Positions 54,091 to 63,868 of a stretch of 64,000 nucleotides of DNA are shown here, piece by piece. A program made the position numbers and the translations under genes. The number at the start of each line of letters is the position of its first letter. Within the stretch, counting starts at the first letter, position 1. The stretch comes from Calliopsis andreniformis (Eukaryota > Arthropoda > Insecta > Hymenoptera > Andrenidae). The notes below the pieces were generated by a model, which had not been told where the DNA came from, ran no database searches, and saw only the letters and a list, made by a program, of their open reading frames with translations. Where the stretch lies: assembly GCF_051401765.1 (NCBI RefSeq), contig NW_027480532.1, positions 1,488,001-1,552,000 of the forward strand, in the 5' to 3' direction.

Positions 54091-56220
54091 CAGTCCTCAA
54101 ACCTCAATCCTCAACCCTCAGCCCTCATCGTCAATCCTCAATCTTCAATCCTCAATCCTCAATCTTCAATGCTCAATACTCAATCTTCAATCATCAATCT
54201 TCAATCCGCAATCCTCAGTCCTCAATACACAATCTTCAATCCTCGATCCTCAATCCTCAATCCTCAATCCTCAATCCTCAATCCTCGATCCTCAATCTTC
54301 AACCCACAGTCCCAAATCCTCAATCTTCAACCCTCAATCCTCAGCCCTCAATCATCAATCCTCATTACTCAATCTTCAATCCTCAATTCTCAATCCTCAA
54401 TCCTCAATCCTCATTATTCAATCCTCAATACCCAATCCACAATCTTCAATCCTCAATCCTCAATCCACAATTCTCAATCCTCAATCCTCAATCTTCAATC
54501 CTCAATACTCAATCGTCAATCCTCAATCCTCAATCCTCAATCCTCAATCCTCAATGTTCAATCCGCGATACCCAATCCTCAATGTTCAATCCTCAATCCT
54601 CAATCCTCAATCCACAATGCTCAATCATCAATCCCCAATCCTCAATCCTCAGTCCTCAAACCTCAATCCTCAACCCTCAGCCCTCATCGTCAATCCTCAA
54701 TCTTCAATCCTCAATCCTCAATCTTCAATGCTCAATACTCAACCTTCAATCCACAATCCTCAATTCTCAATCCTCAATCCTCAATCATCAATCCTCATTC
54801 CTCAATCCTCAATCCTCAATCGTCAGTCTTCAATCCTCAATACTCAATCTTCAATCCTCAATCCTCAATCCTCAATCCTCAATCCTCATTCTTCAATCCT
54901 CAATACCCAATCCTCAATCCTCAATCTTTAATCCTCAATCCTCAATCTTCAATCCTCAATCCTCAGTCCTCAATACTCAACCTTCAATCCTCGATTCTCA
55001 ATCCTCAATCCTCAATCCTCAATCCTCGATCCTCAATCTTCAATCCTCAGTCCCAAATCCTCAATCTTCAATCCTCAATACTCAACCCTCAATCGTCAAT
55101 CCTCATTACTCAATCTTGAATCCTCAATCCTCAATCCTCAATCCTCAATCCTCATTCTTCAATCCTCAATACCCAATCCTCAATCTTCAATCCTCAATCC
55201 TCAATCCACAATTCTCAATCCTCAATCCTCAATCCTCAGACCTCAAACATCAATACACAACCCTCAGTCCTTGTCCTGAATCCACAACCCTCAATCCTCA
55301 ATACTCAATCTTCAATCATCAATATTCAATCTTCAATCCTCAATCCGCAATCCTCAATCCTCAATCCTCAACCCTCAATGTGCAATCCGCAATACCCAAT
55401 CCTCAATGTTCAATCCTCAATCTTCAATCCTCAATACTCAGTCCTCAATACTCAATCTTCAATCCACAATCCTCAATCCTCAATCATCAGTCTTCAATCC
55501 TCAATACTCAATCTTCAATCCTCAATTGTCAATCCTCAATCCTCAGTCCTCAGTCCTCAAACCTCAATCCTCAACCCTCATCCCTCATCCACAATCCTCA
55601 ATCCTCAATCTTCAATCCTCAATCCTCAGTCCTCAATACTCAATCTTCAATCCTCGATCCTCAATCCTCAATCCTCAATCCTCAATCCTCGATCCTCAAT
55701 CTTCAATCCTCAGTCCCAAATCCTCAATCTTCAATCCTAAATACTCAACCATCAATCTTCAATCCTCATTACTCAATCTTCAATCCTCAATTCTCAATCC
55801 TCAATCCTCAATCTTCAATCCTCAATCCTCAATCCACAATTCTCAATCCTCAATCCTCAACCCTCAGACCTCAAACATCAATACACAACCCTCAGTCCTT
55901 GTCCTCAATCCACAACCCTCAATCCTCAATCCTCAATCTTCAAACATCAATATTCAATCTTCAATCCTCAATCCTCAATCCTCAATCCTCAATCCTGAAC
56001 CCTCAATGTTCAATCCGCAATTCCCAATCCTCAATCTTCAATCCTCAATCCTCAATCCTCAATCCTCAATCCTCAATCCTCAATCCTCAATCCTCAATCC
56101 TCAATCCTCAGTCCCCAAACCTCAATCCTCAATCTTCAATCCTCAAAGCTCAATCTTCAATCCTCGATCCTCAATACTCAATCCTCAATCCTCAATCCTC
56201 AATCGTCAGTCTTCGATTCT
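54091..56220 (+). repeat. 2.3-kb tandem unit E2 with internal deletion of about 90 bp
   Basis: It is in tandem with E1 but shorter: near 54.93 kb about 90 bp present at 52.62-52.71 kb are missing, which removes the units reading AAGCC and ATTCGC and a TCATCCCGCATCC cluster. Private variants include GTGCAATCC at 55,379 (other copies read GTTCAATCC) and CCTGAATCC near 55,275. It is more diverged than the 5.8-kb or 14.35-kb pairs and so probably older, or it has received other array sequence. Confidence 0.78.
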
Positions 56221-57197
56221 CAATACTCAATCTTCAATCCTCAATCCTCAATCCTCAATCCTCAATCCTCATTCCTCAATCCTCAATACCCAATCCTCAA
56301 TCTTCAGTCCTCAATCGTCAATCCTCAATTCTCAATCCTCAATCCTCAGTCCTCAGTCCTCAAACCTCAATCCTCAAACCTCAGCCCTCATCCTCAATCC
56401 TCAATCCTCAACCCTCAATCCTCAATCTTCAATCCTCGATACTCAATCTTCAATCCTCAATCCTCAGTCCTCAATCCTCAATCGTCAAACTTCAATTCTC
56501 AATACTCAATCCTCAATACTCAATCTTCGATCCTCAATCCTCAATCCTCAATCCTCAATCCTCAATCTTCAAGCCTCAAAACTTAATCTTCAATCCTCGA
56601 TCCTCAATACTCAATCCTCAATCCTCAATCCTCAATCGTCAGTCTTCAATCCTCAATACTCAATCTTCAAACATCAATCCTCAATCCTCAATCCTCAATC
56701 CTCATTCATCAATCCTCAATACCCAATCCTCAATCTTCAATCCTCAATCCTCAATCCTCAATTCTCAATCCTCTGTCCTCAGTCCTCAGTCCTCAAACCT
56801 CAATCCTCAACCCTCAGCCCTCATCCTCAATCCTCAATCCTCAACCCTCAATCCTCAATCTTCAATCCTCGATACTCAATCTTCAAACATCAATCCTCAA
56901 TCCTCAATCTTCAACCTTCAATTCTCAATACTCAATCTTCAGTCCTCAATCCTCAATCTTCAATCATCAATATTCAATCTTCAATCCTCAATCCTCAATC
57001 CTCAATCCTCAATCCTCAACCCTCAATGTTCAATCCGCAGTACCCAATCCACAATCTTCAATCCTCAATCCCCAATCCTCAATCCTCAATCCTCAATCCT
57101 CAGTCCTCAATCCTCATTCTTCAATCCTCAATACCAAATCCTCAATCTTCAATCCTCAATCCTCAATCCTCAATTCTCGATCCTCAATCCTCGATCC

Positions 57198-57204
57198 TCA
57201 CACC
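57198..57204 (+). repeat. TCACACC marker heptamer, site 1
   Basis: It precedes TCAAACATTAATAC and CACTCCTCGTCC; elsewhere in the array this slot reads TCAGACC. The marker is confined to the right end of the window. Confidence 0.75.
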
Positions 57205-57574
57205 TCAAACATTAATACTCAACCCTCACTCCTCGTCCTCAATCCACAACCCTCAATCCTTAATCTTCAATCCTCAATCCTCAATCTTCAATGCTCAATA
57301 CTCAATCTTCAATCATCAATCTTCAATCCTCAATCCTCAATCCTCAATCTTCAATCCTCAATACTCAATCTTCAATCATCAGTCCTCAATCCTCAATCCT
57401 CAATCCTCAATCCTCAATCCTCAATCCTCAATCCTCAACCCTCAATGTTCAATCCGCAATACCCAATCCTCAATGTTCAATCCTCAATCCTCAATCCTCT
57501 ATCCTCAATCCTCAATACTCAATCTTCAATCCTCAATCCTCAGTCCTCAATACTCAATCTTCAATCCACAATCC

Positions 57575-57582
57575 TCAATTTC
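57575..57582 (+). other. Phase break: 8-bp unit TCAATTTC (private)
   Basis: The register shifts by +1 between ACAATCC and TCAATCC. Related stretches have TCAATTC here, so one T was added in the T run. I saw it only once. Confidence 0.7.
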
Positions 57583-60500
57583 TCAATCCTCAATCCCCAG
57601 TCCTCAGTCCTCAAACCTCAATCCTCAACCCTCAGCCCTCATCGTCAATCCTCAATCTTCAATCCTCAATCCTCAATCTTCAATGCTTAATACTCAATCT
57701 TCAATCATCAATCTTCAATCCTCAATCCTCAGTCCGCAATACTCAATCTTCAATCCTCGATCCTCAATCCTCAATCCTCAATCCTCAATCCTCAATCCTC
57801 GATCCTCAATCTTCAATCCACAGTCCCAAATCCTCAATCTTCAATCCTCAATCCTCAGCCCTCAATCATCAATCCTCACTACTCAATCTTCAATCCTCAA
57901 TTCTCAATCCTCAATCCTCAATCCTCATTCTTCAATCCTCAGTACCCAATCCTCAATCTTCAATCCTCAATCCTCAATCCACAATTCTCAATCCTCAATC
58001 CTCAATCTTCAATCCTCAATACTCAATCGTCAATCCTCAGTCCTCAATCCTCAATCCTCAATCCACAATTCTCAATCCTCAATCCTCAATCCTCAGACCT
58101 CAAACATCAATACACAACCCTCAGTCCTTGTCCTCAATCCACAACCCTCAATCCTCAATCCTCAATCTTCAATCATCAATATTCAATCTTCAATCCTCAA
58201 TCCTCAATCCTGAATCCTCAATCCTCAACCCTCAATGTTCAATCCGCAATACCCAATCCTCAATGTTCAATCCTCAATCCTCAATCCTCAATCCTCAATG
58301 TTCAATCCGCAATACCCAATCCACAATCTTCAATCCTCAAACCCCAATCCTGAATCCTCAATCCTCAATCCTCAGTCCTCAATCCTCATTCGTCAATCCT
58401 CAATACCAAATCCTCAATCTTCAATCCTCAATCCTCAATCCTAAATTCTCAATCCTCAATCCTCGATCCTCAGACCTCAAACGTCAATACTCAACCCTCA
58501 GTCCTCGTCCTCAATCCACAACCCTCAATCGTCAATCCTCAATCTTCAATCATCAATATACAATCCTCAATCCTCAATCCTCAATCCTCAATCCTCAATC
58601 TTCAATCCTCATTCCTCAATCCTCAATACCCATTACACAATCTTCAATCTTCAATCCTCAATCCTCAATCCTCAATTCTCAATCCTCAATCCCCAGTCCT
58701 CAGTCCTCAAACCTCAATCCTGATCCCTCAGCCCTCATCGTCAATACTCAATCTTCAATCCTCAATCCTCAATCTTCAATGCTTAATACTCAATCTTCAA
58801 TCATCAATCTTCAATCCTCAATCCTCAGTCCTCAATACTCAATCTTCAATCCTCGATCCTCAATCCTCAATCCTCAATCCTCAATCCTCAATCCTCAATC
58901 CTCGATCCTCAATCTTCAATCCACAGTCCCAAATCCTCAATCTTCAATCCTCAAGCCTCAGCCCTCAATCATCAATCCTCATTACTCAATCTTCAATCCT
59001 CAATTCTCCATCCTCAATCCTCAATCCTCATTCTTCAATCCTCGATACCTAATCCTCAATCTTCAATCCTCAATCCTCAATCCACAATTCTCAATCCTCA
59101 ATCCTCAATCTTCAATCCTCAATACTCAATCGTCAATCCTCAATCCTCAATCCTCAATCCTCAATCCTCAGTGTTCAATCCGCGATACCCAATCCTCAAT
59201 GTTCAATCCTCAATCCTCAATCCTCAATCCTCAATGCTCAATCATCAATCCCGAATCCTCAATCCTAAGTCCCCAAACCTCAATCCTCAACACTCAGCCC
59301 TCATCGTCAATCCTCAATCTTCAATCCTCAATCCTCAATCTTCAATGCTCAATACTCAACCTTCAACCCACAATCCTCAATTCTCAATCCTCAATCCTCA
59401 ATCATCAATCCTCATTCCTCAATCCTCAATCCTCAATCGTCAGTCTTCAATCCTCAATACTCAATCTTCAATCCTCAATCCTCAATCCTCAATCCTCAAT
59501 CCTCATTCTTCAATCCTCAATACCCAATCCTCAATCCTCAATCTTTAATCCTCAAGCCTCAATCCTCAATTCTCAATCCTCAATCCTCAGTCCTCAGTCC
59601 TCAAACCTCAATCCTCAACCCTCATCCCGCATCCACAATCCTCAATCCTCAATCTTCAATCCTCAATCCTCAGTCATCAATACTCAACCTTCAATCCTCG
59701 ATCCTCAATCCTCAATCCTCAATCCTCAATCCTCGATCCTCAATCTTCAATCCTCAGTCCCAAATCCTCAATCTTCAATCCTCAATCCACAACCCTCAAT
59801 CGTCAATCCTCATTACTCAATCTTGAATCCTCAATCCTCAATCCTCAATCCTCAATCCTCATCCTTCAATCCTCAATACCCAATCCTCAATCTTCAATCC
59901 TCAATCCTCAAACCACAATTCTCAATCCTCAATCCTCAATCCTCAGACCTCAAACTTCAATACACAGCCCTCAGTCCTTGTCCTCAATCCACAACACTCA
60001 ATCCTCAATCCTCAATCTTCAATCATCAATATTCAATCTTCAATCCTCAATCCTCAATCCTCAATCCTCAATCCTCAACCCTCAATGTTCAATCCGCAAT
60101 ACCCAATCCTCAATGTTGAATCCTCAATCCTCAATCCTCAATCCTCAATCCTCAATCCTCAATCTTCAATCCTCAATCCTCAGTCCTCAATACTCAATCT
60201 TCAATCCACAATCCTCAATCCTCAATCCTCAATACTCAATCTTCGATCCTCAATCCTCAATCCTCAATCCTCAGTCCTCAATCTTCAATCCTCAAAACTC
60301 AATCTTCAATCCTCGATCCTCAATACTCAATCCTCAATCCTCAATCCTCAATCGTCAGTCTTCAATCCTCAATACTCAATCTCCAAACATCAATCCTCAA
60401 TCCTCAATCCTCAATCCTCATTCATCAATCCTCAGTACCCAATCCTCAATCTTCAATGCTCAATCCTCAATCCTCAATTCTCAATCCTCAGTCCTCAGTC

Positions 60501-60658
60501 CTCAGTCCTCAAACCTCAATCCTCAACCCTCAGCCCTCATCCTCAATCCTCAATCCTCAACCCTCAATCCTCAATCTTCAATCCTCGATACTCAATCTTC
60601 AATCCTCAATCCTCAGTCCTCAAACCTCAATTCTGAATCCTCAATCCTGAATCCTCAA

Positions 60659-60823
60659 TCTTCGGCGTTCAGTCCTCAACAGTCAGTTGTCAATCCTCAA
60701 TCCTCAATAGAATATCCTCAATTCACAGTTATCAATACACAATACTCAATCTGCAATCTTCAAACCTCTATCCACAAACATCAATTCTCATCACTCAACC
60801 CTCAACACTCAGTCCTCAATGTT
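60659..60823 (+). repeat. 165-bp diverged block, copy 27 (single, type 1)
   Basis: It has CGGCGTTCAG, CACAGTTATC (others CACAGTTTTC) and CAACACTCAG. The GTTATC change is shared only with 62545. Confidence 0.87.
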
Positions 60824-61256
60824 CAATCCTCAATCCTCAATCCTCAATCCTCAATCGTCAACCTTCAATTCTCAATACTCAATCCTCAATACTCAATCTT
60901 CGATCCTCAATCCTCAATCCTCAATCCTCAATCCTCAATCCTCGATCCTCAATCTTCAATCCACAGTCCCAAATCCTCAATCTTCAATCCTCAATCCTCA
61001 GCCCTCAATCATCAATCCTCACTACTCAATCTTCAATCCTCAATTCTCAATCCTCAATCCTCAATCCTCATTCTTCAATCCTCAATACCCAATCCTCAAT
61101 CTTCAATCCTCAATCCTCAATCCACAATACTCAATCCTCAATCCTCAATCCTCAATCCTCAATCCTCAATACTCAACCCTCTATGTTCAATCCGCAATAC
61201 CCAATCCACAATCTTCAATCCTCAATCCCCAATCCTCAATCCTCAATCCTCGATCC

Positions 61257-61263
61257 TCACACC
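61257..61263 (+). repeat. TCACACC marker heptamer, site 2
   Basis: Same context as site 1; lies in unit F1. Confidence 0.75.
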
Positions 61264-62544
61264 TCAAACATTAATACTCAACCCTCACTCCTCGTCCTCA
61301 ATCCACAACCCTCAATCCTCAATCTTCAATCCTCAATCGTCAGTCTTCAATCCTCAATCCTCATTCTTCAATCCTCAATCCTCAATCCTCAATCCTCAAT
61401 CCTCATTCTTCAATCCTCAATCCTCAATCCACAATTCTCAATCCTCAATCCTCAATCTTCAATCCTCAATACTCAATCGTCAATCCTCAATCCTCAATCC
61501 TCAATCCTCAATCCTCAGTGTTCAATCCGCGATACCCAATCCTCAATGTTCAATCCTCAATCCTCAATCCTCAATCCTCAATGCTCAATCATCAATCCCC
61601 AATCCTCAATCCTCAGTCCTCAAACGTCAATCCTCAACCCTCATCCCGCATCCACAATCCTCAATCCTCAATCTTCAATCCTCAATCCTCAGTCCTCAAT
61701 ACTCAACCTTCAATCCTCGATCCTCAATCCTCAATCCCCAATCCTCAATCTTCAATGCTTAATACTCAATCTTCAATCATCAATCTTCAATCCTCAATCC
61801 TCAGTCCTCAATACTCAATCCTCAATCCTCTGAGCTCAAACATCAATACACAACCCTCAGTCCTTGTCCTCAATCCACAACACTCAATCCTGAATCCCCA
61901 ATCTTCAATCATCAATATTCAATCTTCAATCCTCAATCCTCAATCCTCAATCCTCAATCCTCAACCCTCAATGTTCAATCCGCAATACCCAATCCTCAAT
62001 GTTGAATCCTCAATCCTCAATCCTCAATCCTCAATCCTCAACCCTCAATCTTCAATCCTCAATCCTCAGTCCTCAATACTCAATCTTCAATCCACAATCC
62101 TCAATCCTCAATCCTCAATACTCAATCTTCGATCCTCAATCCTCAATCCTCAATCCTCAATCCTCAATCTTCAATCCTCAAAACTCAATCTTCAATCCTC
62201 GATCCTCAATACTCAATCCTCAATCCTCAATCCTCAATCGTCAGTCTTCAATCCTCAATACTCAATCTCCAAACATCAATCCTCAATCCTCAATCCTCAA
62301 TCCTCATTCATCAATCCTCAGTACCCAATCCTCAATCTTCAATCCTCAATCCTCAATCCTCAATTCTCAATCCTCAGTCGTCAGTCCTCAGTCCTCAAAC
62401 CTCAATCCTCAACCCTCAGCCCTCATCCTCAATCCTCAATCCTCAACCCTCAATCCTCAATCTTCAATCCTCGATACTCAATCTTCAATCCTCAATCCTC
62501 AGTCCTCAAACCTCAATTCTGAATCCTCAATCCTGAATCCTCAA

Positions 62545-62709
62545 TCTTCGGCCCTCAGTCCTCAACAGTCAGTTGTCAATCCTCAATCCTCAATAGAATA
62601 TCCTCAATTCACAGTTATCAATACACAATACTCAATCTGCAATCTTCAAACCTCTATCCACAAACATCAATTCTCATCACTCAACCCTCAACCCTCAGTC
62701 CTCAATGTT
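62545..62709 (+). repeat. 165-bp diverged block, copy 28 (single, type 1)
   Basis: CACAGTTATC as in 60659, but CGGCCCTCAG and CAACCCTCAG. It lies 1,886 bp from its partner. Confidence 0.87.
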
Positions 62710-63142
62710 CAATCCTCAATCCTCAATCCTCAATCCTCAATCGTCAACCTTCAATTCTCAATACTCAATCCTCAATACTCAATCTTCGATCCTCAATCCT
62801 CAATCCTCAATCCTCAATCCTCAACCTTCAATCCTCAAAACTCAATCTTCAATCCTCGATCCTCAATACTCAATCCTCAATCCTCAATCCTCAATCGTCA
62901 GTCTTCAATCCTCAATACTCAATCTTCAAACATCAATCCTCAATCCTCAATCTTCAACCTTCAATTCTCAATACTCAATCTTCAGTCCTCAATCCTCAAT
63001 CTTCAATCATCAATATTCAATCTTCAACCCTCAATCCTCAATCCTCAATCCTCAATCCTCAACACTCAATGTTCAATCCGCAATACCCAATCCACAATCT
63101 TCAATCCTCAATCCCCAATCCTCAATCCTCAATCCTCGATCC

Positions 63143-63149
63143 TCACACC
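63143..63149 (+). repeat. TCACACC marker heptamer, site 3
   Basis: Same context; lies in unit F2, 1,886 bp after site 2. Confidence 0.75.
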
Positions 63150-63861
63150 TCAAACATTAATACTCAACCCTCACTCCTCGTCCTCAATCCACAACCCTCA
63201 ATCCTCAATCTTCAATCGTCAATCGTCAGTCTTCAATCCTCAATCCTCATTCTTCAATCCTCAATCCTCAATCCTCAATCCTCAATCCTCATTCTTCAAT
63301 CCTCAATACCCATTACTCAATCTTCAATCTTCAATCCTCAATCCTCAATCCTCAATTCTCAATCCTCAATCCCCAGTCCTCAGTCCTCAAACCTCAATCC
63401 TCAACCCTCAGCCCTCATCGTCAATCCTCAATCTTCAATCCTCAATCCTCAATCTTCAATGCTTAATACTCAATCTTCAATCATCAATCTTCAATCCTCA
63501 ATCCTCAGTCCTCAATACTCAATCTTCAATCCTCGATCCTCAATCCTCAATCCTCAATCCTCAATCCTCAATCCTCGATCCTCAATCTTCAATCCACAGT
63601 CCCAAATCCTCAATCTTCAATCCTCAATCCTCAGCCCTCAATCATCAATCCTCACTACTCAATCTTCAATCCTCAATTCTCAATCCTCAATCCTCAATCC
63701 TCATTCTTCAATCCTCAATACCCAATCCTCAATCTTCAATCCTCAATCCTCAATCCACAATTCTCAATCCTCAATCCTCAATCTTCAATCCTCAATACTC
63801 AATCGTCAATCCTCAATCCTCAATCCTCAATCCTCAATCCACAATTCTCAATCCTCGATCC

Positions 63862-63868
63862 TCACACC
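63862..63868 (+). repeat. TCACACC marker heptamer, site 4
   Basis: It lies 719 bp after site 3. About 140 bp following it match the sequence after site 3 up to the window end, so another tandem copy probably starts here. Confidence 0.7.

Larger units (their letters stand above)
59960..61845 (+). repeat. 1,886-bp tandem unit F1
   Basis: Landmarks at offset 1,886 are the unusual GTTGAATCC (60114/62000), the 165-bp block (60659/62545), 60819/62705 and the TCACACC marker (61257/63143). Between about 60.94 and 61.17 kb the variants differ completely from the partner although the length is conserved. The segment begins with TACACAGCCCTCAG where the partner reads TACACAACCCTCAG. Confidence 0.78.
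61846..63299 (+). repeat. 1,886-bp tandem unit F2 (matches F1 to about 63.3 kb)
   Basis: It is a direct repeat of F1. It matches F1 from about 61,846 to 62,820, differs over about 62.83-63.06 kb, and matches again to about 63,299, after which it runs into sequence with CCCATTACTC not present at the equivalent F1 position. It has a private CACTCAATCCTGAATCC near 61,880. Confidence 0.75.

Noticed and set aside
53043..57215. Candidate giant repeat protein (SILNPQS)n
   Set aside because: The same peptide pattern appears in all three + frames, starts and stops coincide with random unit variants, and there is no ribosome-binding site, signal peptide, domain or codon-position bias. The repeat is a DNA-level feature.
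2151..62709. DnaA boxes in the 165-bp blocks (CTATCCACA, one mismatch from TTATCCACA)
   Set aside because: There is only one such site per block. It arises from two adjacent in-register variant heptamers (TCTATCC, ACAAACA), with no AT-rich unwinding element or box cluster; two copies even read CTATCAACA.
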